Shown: in pieces, positions 11,701 to 21,505 of the stretch | Numbering within the stretch: the first letter of the stretch is position 1 | How the letters are laid out: each line of letters starts with the position of its first letter | Assembly: GCA_963402885.1 (NCBI GenBank) | Contig: OY727099.1 | Location: 12,202,001 to 12,266,000 of the forward strand | DNA length: 64,000 nt | Direction of reading: 5' to 3' | Source: Antedon bifida | Lineage: Eukaryota; Echinodermata; Crinoidea; Comatulida; Antedonidae | Notes under the pieces: generated by a model | Told to the model about the DNA's origin: nothing | Seen by the model: only the letters and a program-made list of their open reading frames with translations | Database searches by the model: none | Position numbers and translations under genes: made by a program

Positions 11701-14700
11701 CACCATACCCAGATGAAATTATTCACAAATATAATTCCAAGAAAGCCAAAAGTGATGGATTCTGCTAATAAGGATTTGATAAACCATAAATCGCAATCGT
11801 CACAAATTGTTTGTTGTTCATCAACTATCACAATTTTTAAATAATCAATTACAGTTGAGCAGTTCTCTGTTGATAAACTGCTGCAGTTGTCCATCGTCGT
11901 TTGATTGCACAGTGAACTATTTTGCATTAATTGTTTTTCTTTGGTGTCCTCCACCAAAATATTTGGATCACAATTTTCATAATTTACTTCATTTTCACAT
12001 TGAAATTTCCATGTACTTCCCTTTGGCTCGATGGCATAATAACAAAAGTCTGAATCCGATGCTGTTTTGATACAAGGCATTTTTTTCAAAACAAGGATGT
12101 TCAGTTTTTGTTCATTGAATATTGTAGCGTTTAGTAGTCCTTGGTCAGTTGATGAAGTATTTGAATTTTCTGTAGAATTCATCTTTGAAATACCTGTAGT
12201 CTTCACATCATTTTGTTTCTGCGAGTCAGGTATTGGTAGTAGTGATATCGTTGAGGTTTGCACACCTTCTGTGGATATCATGTGTGTCTGGGCCGTAGAA
12301 TGTATTGTTGTCATTTTTACCACACATTCTATCACTGGTAATGCTGATATACAGATTAAAATCAATGCAAATCTTGCTCTTACATCATGCCACCCCATAC
12401 TTGATTTGTAGTATTCAATTTGTTTGTTTTAAATCAAACAACGTATTGCACTCCCGAAAACATTCTTGTAAAAATTGACATTCTGATTGATTTGCCTTTA
12501 AAATTCACCGAGACTAAAAGTCAACAACGTACATTTCAACGAAACTGCTGACAGCCAAATTAATTTTCTATTTGAAAACTCATCACACTAGCTTCTTTCT
12601 TGCCTATAAATGCGGACACTTAAATTCCCCGAAGACATTTTTAACCATTAACCGACCAAGCAGTTAAGATGGATGACCTCATTACATTCGTGTCCGTTCG
12701 ACAATAGATTTTCATTTGAGATAACAAGTTTGATCATTGGTTGTTGTGCCCTCTAGCATACGTCAACTTTTGTCATATCCATTGATTATTGGATGTGCCT
12801 TCTTGGTATCGTGCGATAATCACTAAATTATGTTTATCATAAAATAGAAATGACAAAAAAATTCCTCACAAGATGTATGTTCTGTTTCCAAGTCGAATTT
12901 GGTTAGACCTGAAAGTATGACGCTCTTCTTTTATAACAAATAACATATCATTTCTTGCTTAGGTTACAGACAAATTCTCCTGCATGTGAGATGATTTTCT
13001 ATGTTGCTCTTAAATCAAAAATATTCCTGAAATGTTCAATGTTTGTTCTTTTTCAAACTTAAAGTGGTCTGGTTGACGTTAGTTTTGGAAATGAAGCCAT
13101 GATCATCATCGTCGGTGAATTTTGCTACTGTAATATTGATGAATTCAAATTCCCTGAAGAGTTACAAAATTAAGTTGGTGTTTTCCTCAAAGTCCTTTCT
13201 CAATAAATCTGCATAAAGTAATTATCAAATCCCCATCTGCCTCTTGGCTAATTTGCATTCGTTTTCTATGCATTATGATAGCGTTCATTTATCAGTGTAA
13301 CTGTGTTCAACCAAGCACGACATTTTCACAGCCATGTGTGTCGCATGTACAAACACTGTAAACTCAGCATTTTATACATGCTGACGCCGGAACTCATTGT
13401 GGGAAACAATTCAAGATTCAGATGTAATGTTGATATATTTGGTTTCCCACTATTCTGACAGCTTTCTATGTGTTTACATGAATAGTGAAATGTTTAATTG
13501 AAATTTTTTTTGTTTTAAATGTTTTTTGTTTATTTTTATTGATACTTTTACCTTTTTTGGGATTGTGATTTTTTACACTGCCAGTGTGTAGGTCTTATTT
13601 CATTATTTGTGTATACAAATCTAAAGTGGTGGTACTGGTTATAACTTCAAAACGCAAACTAACTTTTTATTCACATGTTAAGCAAGCTGAAGAAACATGA
13701 TGGCCTAGACTACCCCACTAACAAGTCATTTTACAACTTGATGGCCCCAAACTACCCCATTACAAGTGATTTTTTGTAGTGTAAAGCTCTGTCGACACTA
13801 TCAAACTAGTTTGACAAAAAAAGTGTGATGTGCCCAAATATGTTAGTGATGTGACATCATCATGTCCATACAGATATGGGCATACTGTATCACAGTGTAG
13901 ACAGAGCTGTATTTCTCAGTTCCTTTAAAAAGTAATTCTTATTTTTAATTAAAGCATATTAAAGTAATATAAGAGATAAAATAATTGTTTATCTTTGTAG
14001 TGATATATGATAATTGTAAAGCCTGTATTTCTAATCTTACAACATATTCACACATGAGCAGTTTTCAATTTTGTATCACTGAAATGTATACACACATGAA
14101 TGGTTCTATATTACATTAGAGAATACATGGTCACGTTTTCCTATAAACCTACTTCCAAATGTCATTCAATATTTTGGATCTATTTCTGATAGTTTTACTG
14201 CGTTTCAATATTAATCTCCATCTTGTAATCGATGCTCAGTGTGTCAAATATTTTTGTGTACGTCACAAGTTTTCCAATACTGACGTGTACTACTTTTTTT
14301 CAATATTCTTTTATTTTCTACCAAATACATTTCCTTCCTTAATATTTTTTTTCCTAGCCTCTGTGCGATTCTTTGAAAACTATTTTGACATGCCTGGATC
14401 GCTGGTATTTGCTCGAATGGTTGATGCTGCTGATAAAAAGGTCTGAATTTTTATGGTGATTTGTTTTAATGTTGTTTTTGACCAATGCATCTTGCTCAGT
14501 ATCAATACCTTTTATTTTATTCTATTTTTCTTCCCAACAAAATGAATATTTTATTGTTGGCTAGACATGTTTTAATGATTATAATAAGCCATAGTAAGGT
14601 AACCATCAACTTAACAATCCAGCATATTATTGATCATAAGTTGATTACACTGCTGTTGCCGAAGGCAGTATAAAACAGCAATGAAGTGTGTGTAAATTGT

Positions 14701-17700
14701 GTTTTTGTCATTTACCTTTCAGTACTTGCAGTCTGTTTGCAGTAGTTAATTGCTCGTATTATTGCTGGCTGATTATTCTTTATTGCTTATTATTGCTTGC
14801 TTCATATATATCAATATAACTGTCTGTTATCAATACAAACTGTATGCAGTACTTCTAAGCCAGCTATTTTAATGTTCACCATACATACAACTGTATCATA
14901 TTATATCAATATTTTTGTATTGTCTATCATAAGCCATTTCTTCTTTTCTCTTTTAATTTTGTTAATTATTTTGAATATACATTATCAAATGAGTAATAAA
15001 ACAACACTGTATGCAATAGTAGACATTTTTATTTACAGTAAATGCAGTACATGATCAACAATCAGCTTGTTTATTCTAAATATATTTTAATAATTTTAGG
15101 CTGGAAAGCGGCTTTATGAATATAACTTCTTAAAAGAAATCTCAGCTTCGTTTCAAAGAGTTTACAGATATCAAGCTTATTCTGGTTTGTTGGTTTTTAT
15201 CATTCTTAGAATTAGTAATTATACAGTCTTTGTACATTAAACCAGTCTTTAATCCTTGTGCATTAAATCAAAAAACAACTAAATAATACTTTTAGAAATG
15301 TAAGTTTACTTCTAAAAACACTTATTTTACCAAAATGTAATATACTTTATCATTTAATCACCTGTCCTATTTTAAACTTTTATTTTACAATAATTTATAT
15401 TTAGAGAATTCAGGAGGTTACTTTCCAAAATACAAAGAGGACCCTTTGCAGTTGATATATCCATGTAGTGACAGTGTCAAGAGCTTTTTACGACGACTCA
15501 AACAAAGCGGAAAATTTGTTTTTTTAATGACAAGTTCAAATGATGACTATGGTATTTCATTGCTTGAGCATACTCTAGGGTAAGTAATTTAAATATTGAA
15601 ATTTAGTTCTCAATAATTATCATACCTGGGTAACATAAATACAATATTTATTTATTCACAATATTTTACCGGGTGACCCAAACAGTCTGGTCTCCTTTAG
15701 CGCCCTTGTTACTGTACATATAAAAAATATATTTAAAAAAAAGTAACAGTAACATATGATACAAAACTTACTAATAATGTATTACTCTTAGAGATAAAAA
15801 TAATGACAATATATATTTAATTTCTTCTTTTTTTTTCAGAAAGGATTGGCAAAGTTATTTTGATGTCTGTTTATTTTTAGCAAGGAAACCTGGATTCTTT
15901 ACCGAACCAGACCCAACTAAGCGGCCTTTTCTGGATATTAGTAAGTTCACAATTGATTTTAGCCAGACCCAAAAGCAGCATTCTAGATAAAAAATTCTCT
16001 TAATAAATTTACCACTAAAACATTTATAACTACAAAGAATTCGGTAACAATTGGACAGAAGCAAATTTTCAAAATCTTATAATTTTATTGTATTTCCCTA
16101 AGAATTAGTCCAAACAAAAAAAGTTTATTTGTTTCATGTAAAGTTGATACTACTGGGGGCGCTGTTTAAAAATGGATTGAAAAATATGAACTTGGCAAAA
16201 TCTAAAATAAACTAGAATAATATTTGAGGATCACATGATGTTAATTGACAAATCAAATTTATTAGCTGTTAAAAACAATTTATGAAGAATATTAATTTGA
16301 GACATTGAAAATTATTTAATTAACTGTGTTTTGTTTGTGTCCACAATGTATTTATGGAGAGTAGGTCTGTGCTGATTGTGTTTGTAACTGTGCTGGTGTT
16401 TTGTCAACTGTAATTTTACTTTGCTTTAGGTTCTCTTCATTCTGAATATTCTGAACATTACAGTATTCCGTGTCATGTTGATATCTGAAGGTCGTTGAAT
16501 TTTCGTCTCTGGACAAATTTTCCTCATGTGTGATAGGTTGATTCCTTGATGCACGTTGTGGTATAAGGAAACGTTTGAAAAAACATAAAACCACAGCTGA
16601 TATGAAGATAACAAATAAGCTACCAAGAATTATACAAGCAATAAACAATATATTAATAATATCAGATTGTTCTTCATATTTATGTAGGGCTATACTGCAC
16701 ATTTTTATATCCAAACCACCGTCACAATTTGTCCACTGTGATTCACAAAAGTAATCACCAAAATAATCCTCTTGTAATATAAAGCTATACTTGAGTAGTA
16801 ACATACTGTTAGTGTCACTCCCAATAATATTAGTTAATGTTTTATTCTGCCTTGTCCACTGCAATTGAATTGGAGGGTTACTGCTGAAGCTAATGCATGT
16901 GAGGTTGACTACAATCCCTAGTGAGGGTTGTATAGGCTCCTGATGGCATTCTGGTACACCCGCAGAGAATAACACATTTAGTATCACGCCAGAAGAACTT
17001 AAAATTAAATGTTCGTTGTTATCAAACACCATACAAGTGTAATTATTTTGATGTAGATATCGACCACTTTGTACGTTTGCATAAATTTCAATTTCATTTG
17101 TGTCTGTACCCAAAGTGTAGGCAGATTGTTCTTCTGTTGGTAATCCATCTTTCAAGAGAACTCCATCTTTATAAATGGCGGTCAACTCCTCATTTTGATT
17201 CTTACGAAACCAGTAAACTGACTGATCATTTTCCAACTGTATAAGATCACAGTACAGGTGAAATGAAGATCTACTTCCTTCACACAAATAACCAGTATGA
17301 TCACTTACACGTTTGAAGCTTACACCACTGGCAGAATTAAGTATGCCATAGACCACCAGCAGGCAAAGCACGGTGTAAAACATGTTTTGTTAAACTGTTC
17401 CTCCATGGTTAAACGTCATGCTACCCTACAAGCTATCCTTGTCATGTGGTTGTGTTGACTTGGCTTTTGTGTTTATTTCCCTGTTCTGTGGGTTTCTATG
17501 CTTGTTTCCTTTCTATACTTATTTGAGTGACATGACAGGTCATTGTTGTATACTTAAAGGTTCACTGATTTCAGAAGAAGAGCTGAATAGAATACAGAAA
17601 TACATAAACTAAACTATTTCACTAATGACTCACTAATAAATCTTCAGATTTGAGTTAACCAAATTGTTGATTTATTGTTTTATACTTGTGTAATGATTAT

Positions 17701-20700
17701 ACAGATTTCCTCCATGTGGATTTTGTTTTTCATCAGCATGATAGTCATCATAGATAAAGTTGTCAACTGTTCCAGAGTCCTCTAATGACGGATCAACTGA
17801 ATTTGTCACTGATTCTATGGGATCCAATTGTACTTGCTGTTGTCCTGCTGATATACCACTGGTGGTTGTTGAGTCTCTCCTTTTACATGTACAAACACCA
17901 ATCAGAATGCATAATGCTAAGAATACAACACCTCCAATGCTTACGCCAATGACAAATATTAAAGAAGATGTTTGTGTAGACTGAGTTTGTGGATTTATTG
18001 TTGAGATAGTAGTTTGTGTAGTAGGCTGAGTTTGTGAATTCGTTGTCAAGTTACAACTGTTCATACCATTATTACACATGAATGTACTATTTAAATCATC
18101 AACTGTTAGTGTAAACGTGTAATTTAAGTAAGTGAAAGTAGTTGTATCTTTCTGCACAACATCTTGAATTGTTTTGTTATTTTTTAACCACTGTAGCTGT
18201 ACACTGTGACCAAGTCCGGTAACACCTGGATTACCAGGTTCAGAATAGCAGGACATCTTAATATTTGAACCAATGAAATCTGTTGAAAAGTCTCTTGACT
18301 CACAGATTGGGTAAATCAGTGATGGTGTATATTGAGCAAGTACAATAACACCAGATGATATTCGTACTACCTCACCTGTAGACTTCAGACTTACTTCACA
18401 AGTGTAATTATTACCATTAAGTAAATAACCAAGATCTCGTCCAGTTTCTTGTCTTATTTGAACATCATTTGTACTATGGTTGCTGTATGCTTCTTGTTCT
18501 CTTCCCAAGTTGTTCAGTATCAACATTCCATCTCTGTAAATGATTGTTCTGTCACCATTTCTTGTTTCTCTATACCATGAGATTGTATATTTGGTCATGT
18601 TTGATACTGAGCATTCCAGTTGGCCTGTTGAACCCTCATTGAGAGCTATAGAACCTTTAGGCTTTGCACTAAATCCTAGGTCATCTTCAACTGAATTAAC
18701 AATAAGGAATCTAAAAATGGCAAATAACAGTGTAACATGCCGGTCCATAATGTTATGCTATCTCCTTACCTACAGTCTACTACATAATTATAATTTTTTT
18801 TGCATTTTTATTTATATTCTTTGCTAGTTTCCTTATTTTAATATTATTTCCTTATTGGAATACCATTACCTTTGTTAACAACTCTAGGAATCATGTCTCA
18901 TGCGTAAAATAATAATGAAGTACATTCAACCTTGTCGAGTCATTGTTTATTTCACACACCTACAGTATTATTCAGATTTTGTAGGCGTTGCAGTACAGTA
19001 TCGATACAGTATTATTCAGATTTTGTAGGCATTGCAGTACAGTATCTATACAGTATTATTCAGATTTTGTAGGCATTGCAGTACAGTATCTATACAGTAT
19101 TATTCAGATTTTGTAGGCGTTGCAGTACATTATTGATGATGTTAATACTGTAGAGTACAGTAGAAAATACATTTAAAACAACATAAGAACCACTTGTTTT
19201 ATAATCCATTATTTGCCAGTCATAAAGAAAATAATGATACTTACCATGTCATGATGTGTTGGTGATTGGGGCTTCCTTGTTTTGTTTGTGTTTTCTTAAA
19301 ATCATTGTTTTGAATCATTGCTATTAATTGTTTTTAAAAATTCAGTTTTAACTGGGAAGATGATTTTTTAATAAATAAATGAATGAATGTACGCCTTTAT
19401 CCAGATTTGTTTCTGTCATTTATGGCAACCTGTGGAATATTTTCCCAAATGTTAACTCTACAAAAATACATAGTTTTTGTGTACATTAGTAGTATTTTAA
19501 GAACATTAAAATGTGATGCAATTGTAACGCATTTACAGAATATCTACTAATATATGTACTAAGTGGTTGATAACTGTTTAAATTTGGATTATTTACAGAA
19601 AACAAATCCTTAATTGTAAATGAACTTAAAGTTGGACAGAGTTATTCACAAGGAAATATAGATTATTTGATGAAGTTTATAAATAAATCTACAGACAAGA
19701 CAAATGCTAAGGTAATCTGTGTTTGGGCACGGCATTTCCTTTCCTACAAATCTTATTTTACATTATATCCAAAAGGAAGTGGCCAATTGTAAAATAAAGT
19801 TTATAAAATATTACAGGTTTGACAGTAAAAATATTCTACAATTGTTTTCATAAGTTTAATTTTGCACTTAAATTTGAATTTATGAAAATAAAAATCTGAA
19901 GTGGAATATTAATACCACAAACGTAAAGTTCAAGGTTAATGACCTACAGTATATACACCCGATAAAATGTTTTTCAACACCATTTATTTTCAATACTGTG
20001 TTTAAATGCCTCTCTATTCACAGCCTTTATGTACAAAAGAATAGGGATTTTACTGAGTAATTTTATGCTTTTGAAATAAAAATAAGGAAACTATATACAA
20101 TGATTATTGGAATGTACAGTATGATCAATAGACTTGGCCTTGCACCGTTGTTGTTTCATGAAACATCTTTTTTACAGGTAATGTATATTGGTGATAGTTT
20201 ACGGTCGGACATATTTCCACCATCACAATATGCAAACTGGACGACAGTAGCTATCTTGGAGGAAATGAAACATGAAGGAATTATGGGATATGAAGATGAC
20301 GAGCCTAGCTCAAAGAAGTGCAAAATGTCTGTAAGTGACTGATGGTATAGTTTGTCATCATTATCATTATGACCAATGTTTTAATAAGTTTCTTATTTAG
20401 TGGAATATTAACCTCTGTCTACACTATCAAACTAGTTTGACAAAAAAGGTGTGATGTGCCCAAATATGGTAATGATAAGCTTAAATATGGTAGTGAAAAT
20501 CACCTAAAATCAGACTCATGAATATTAGAAACTCTCAAAATAAATTGTGATTACATTTCTTTCAGCCACAAAATGTGCTAGAACATGAAATTATAGTGTC
20601 AAAGCAATGGGGATCGTTTTTTGTAGAAAAAAAAGAAGAAAATGTAGAACATAATCACGAGGGTTTTGTTGCCATGAACACACTATGGGGTTATTTTATC

Positions 20701-21073
20701 AAGACTCACGCCACGTTTGCTATTCCTCAACTTGAATATATCTCAGGTTTGTAATAATAATATTCTGCAAAATGCTGACAAACTATAATACATTAGGCTT
20801 GTTTTGAAATTCCAACAATTTCACATTTTAAGTTTTGCCTGGTGGTAAACAAGTTTCAATACTTTATAGAAGAATGCAGTATTCATTGTTTTGATGTTAG
20901 TTGATGGATGTTTTTTAAAAATAATATACATATTTTATAGTGTTTAATTTTACGCCATTTTGTTTGTTTCAGATTTACCAATTGAATACAGATTTCACAC
21001 ATTTTCTCATCCAGACACAAATGTTGGTGGATTCTATCCCAGTGTACCAAAACCTTTACAAGAATTCCTTTAG
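5756..21073 (+). CDS. NT5DC1: 5'-nucleotidase domain-containing protein 1 (HAD family)
   Basis: Eleven exons join in frame: 5756-5860, 6401-6492, 6800-6981, 14358-14440, 15100-15184, 15405-15579, 15840-15940, 19599-19711, 20178-20330, 20566-20746 and 20973-21073. The product is 456 residues, against 455 in human. The HAD nucleophile motif FDLDHTL (D20, D22) and the late acidic motif GDSLRSD (D318, D323) are intact. Other recognisable family blocks are LRASHGT, a YFDMPGSL block and WGSFF. The family is related to cytosolic IMP/GMP 5'-nucleotidases, but the substrate of NT5DC1 is not firmly known. Intron 3 (7.4 kb) and intron 7 (3.7 kb) host three antisense genes. It ends convergent with the OIP5-like gene, 432 bp away. 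Confidence 0.93.
5880..6190. repeat. AGGCCTA/CTAGGC-rich segment in NT5DC1 intron 1
   Basis: Several copies of TAGGCCTA, AGGCCTAG and CTAGGCTTAGG lie at the start of the first intron, clustered at 5890-5930 and 6115-6190. The same palindromic words recur near other gene starts in the window. Confidence 0.6.
8731..9433. repeat. Long inverted repeat, about 175-bp arms
   Basis: The arm 8731-8913 (from GTTGTTCATGTTTAAG to GAACATTTTTGTT) is repeated as a reverse complement at 9262-9433 with small differences, around a spacer of about 350 bp. This resembles a foldback or long-TIR MITE. I could not fix its ends or a target-site duplication. Confidence 0.75.
10003..10260. repeat. Imperfect direct repeat, about 115-bp spacing
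   Basis: The block starting TTTAATAATAAAAGAG and running through TGATGGTTTGAAATGAATAA occurs near 10003 and again near 10120. A shorter diverged third copy starts near 10236. Confidence 0.65.
11499..12398 (-). CDS. Orphan type I membrane protein, intronless, nested in NT5DC1
   Basis: This is a single uninterrupted 299-residue frame antisense to NT5DC1 intron 3. Residues 1-25 look like a signal peptide (hydrophobic core ALILICISALPV). A Ser/Thr-rich, Asn-glycosylation-rich region follows (about 35-95), then a cysteine-containing ectodomain (C109, C119, C134, C143, C164, C172, C180, C199, C202). Residues 210-234 form one membrane helix followed by TKRNR, and the cytoplasmic tail is about 65 residues. 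The tail carries a YENI motif (Y287), which would fit an SH2-binding site of the YxN type if phosphorylated (inference). I recognise no family. The ordered signal peptide, stalk, helix and basic stop-transfer segment argue for a real gene. Its glycosylated stalk recalls immune or adhesion receptors, but that is only a resemblance. Confidence 0.65.
   Translation of the reverse strand: MGWHDVRARFALILICISALPVIECVVKMTTIHSTAQTHMISTEGVQTSTISLLPIPDSQKQNDVKTTGISKMNSTENSNTSSTDQGLLNATIFNEQKLNILVLKKMPCIKTASDSDFCYYAIEPKGSTWKFQCENEVNYENCDPNILVEDTKEKQLMQNSSLCNQTTMDNCSSLSTENCSTVIDYLKIVIVDEQQTICDDCDLWFIKSLLAESITFGFLGIIFVNNFIWVWCWTKRNRQEKLLIQPKSYKQEDFEIIYAWKNSHDASLRPTPKVKRPRRIREVPLYENISIHEIVSTV
12399..14357. 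other. Distal part of NT5DC1 intron 3
   Basis: It contains the likely promoter of the antisense orphan gene (12399 upward) and one MITE (13784-13909). The remainder is AT-rich with nothing else that I can support. Confidence 0.5.
13784..13909. mobile_element. Short MITE, copy 1 (AAGCTCTGTC family)
   Basis: The left end AAGCTCTGTCGACACTATC pairs with the right end GTGTAGACAGAGCT. The inner part contains AAACTAGTTTGAC and GTGATGTGCCCAAATATG. Related copies lie at 20412-20505 and 21855-21990. Confidence 0.75.
16352..17383 (-). CDS. Two-Ig-domain type I receptor, intronless, nested (paralogue 1)
   Basis: A 343-residue single frame lies antisense in NT5DC1 intron 7. Signal peptide about 1-20. 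Ig domain 1 has C45, the WF of VYWFRKN and YTC at C117. Ig domain 2 has C163, the W of LQWTRQN and YFC at C213. The membrane helix is 242-269, followed by KRFLIPQR. The 74-residue tail contains YCNV (Y307), a YxN-type motif. There are several N-glycosylation sites. It is paralogous to the protein at 17672-18748: both have DGxL after the first Ig strands, GRxL...NNYTC, SSGVI and QLQW, with the first-domain cysteines at almost identical positions. The gene lies 288 bp downstream of that neighbour in the same direction. Ligand and function are unknown. Cell-surface recognition is inferred from the architecture. Confidence 0.8.
   Translation of the reverse strand: MFYTVLCLLVVYGILNSASGVSFKRVSDHTGYLCEGSRSSFHLYCDLIQLENDQSVYWFRKNQNEELTAIYKDGVLLKDGLPTEEQSAYTLGTDTNEIEIYANVQSGRYLHQNNYTCMVFDNNEHLILSSSGVILNVLFSAGVPECHQEPIQPSLGIVVNLTCISFSSNPPIQLQWTRQNKTLTNIIGSDTNSMLLLKYSFILQEDYFGDYFCESQWTNCDGGLDIKMCSIALHKYEEQSDIINILFIACIILGSLFVIFISAVVLCFFKRFLIPQRASRNQPITHEENLSRDENSTTFRYQHDTEYCNVQNIQNEENLKQSKITVDKTPAQLQTQSAQTYSP
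17672..18748 (-). CDS. Two-Ig-domain type I receptor, intronless, nested (paralogue 2)
   Basis: A 358-residue single frame lies antisense in NT5DC1 intron 7, just upstream (in its own direction) of its paralogue. Signal peptide about 1-22. Ig domain 1 has C46, ISWYRE and YTC at C117. Ig domain 2 has C167, LQWLKNN and FMC at C225. A Ser/Thr/Gln-rich stalk, probably O-glycosylated, covers about 235-260. The membrane helix is about 262-287, followed by CKRR. The 70-residue tail has tyrosines in FIYDDY and LYNHYTSI, but no strict ITIM or ITAM. The stalk is absent from paralogue 1. Tandem placement and shared motifs point to local duplication of an intronless Ig receptor gene. Confidence 0.8.
   Translation of the reverse strand: MDRHVTLLFAIFRFLIVNSVEDDLGFSAKPKGSIALNEGSTGQLECSVSNMTKYTISWYRETRNGDRTIIYRDGMLILNNLGREQEAYSNHSTNDVQIRQETGRDLGYLLNGNNYTCEVSLKSTGEVVRISSGVIVLAQYTPSLIYPICESRDFSTDFIGSNIKMSCYSEPGNPGVTGLGHSVQLQWLKNNKTIQDVVQKDTTTFTYLNYTFTLTVDDLNSTFMCNNGMNSCNLTTNSQTQPTTQTTISTINPQTQSTQTSSLIFVIGVSIGGVVFLALCILIGVCTCKRRDSTTTSGISAGQQQVQLDPIESVTNSVDPSLEDSGTVDNFIYDDYHADEKQNPHGGNLYNHYTSIKQ
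18963..19135. repeat. 44-bp tandem repeat, about 4 copies
   Basis: The unit begins CAGTATTATTCAGATTTTG and ends GCAGTACAGTATC(G/T)ATA. Starts at 18963 and 19007 give the 44-bp period. It lies in NT5DC1 intron 7, upstream of the Ig receptor start. Confidence 0.9.
19136..19598. other. End of NT5DC1 intron 7
   Basis: AT-rich intron sequence between the 44-bp repeat and exon 8. I see nothing else in it. Confidence 0.5.
20412..20505. mobile_element. Short MITE, copy 2 (partial)
   Basis: It contains CTCTGTCTACACTATC, the AAACTAGTTTGAC block and GTGATGTGCCCAAATATG, as in the copies at 13784 and 21855. The right inverted end is missing, so it is truncated or decayed. It lies in NT5DC1 intron 9. Confidence 0.65.
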
Positions 21074-21505
21074 TGAACATCAATTGTTCAGTTGTTATTT
21101 AATGCATATGGTATGGTTTAGGGATTTGTATACATGTGGATGTTGCAATTGAAATCAAGACTAGAATCTAGTGGTTGGAAAACTTGTATACAGTATTTTA
21201 ATTTCAATTTGCACGTAAATGTCTCCGTATCTCTGCCTTAATAAACACCTTAACAAAGTTGTTTATTTATTCAACAAAATGGGTGTTCAGGGGATTCATT
21301 ACTCTAATAAAAATCAAATGATTCCTTTGATGTATAACTAGTTAAATGACAAATAACAGCAATAGAGTACACAATTCTTGGAAAGACCAAAACTATAATA
21401 ATTTAATACAGAATTAATTAAATTAATATCTGTTCAAAATATTTGCTATATGAAGCACTTAAAGGCTGATTTTAAAATAAAGCGTGAATAACAATTTAAT
21501 AAATA

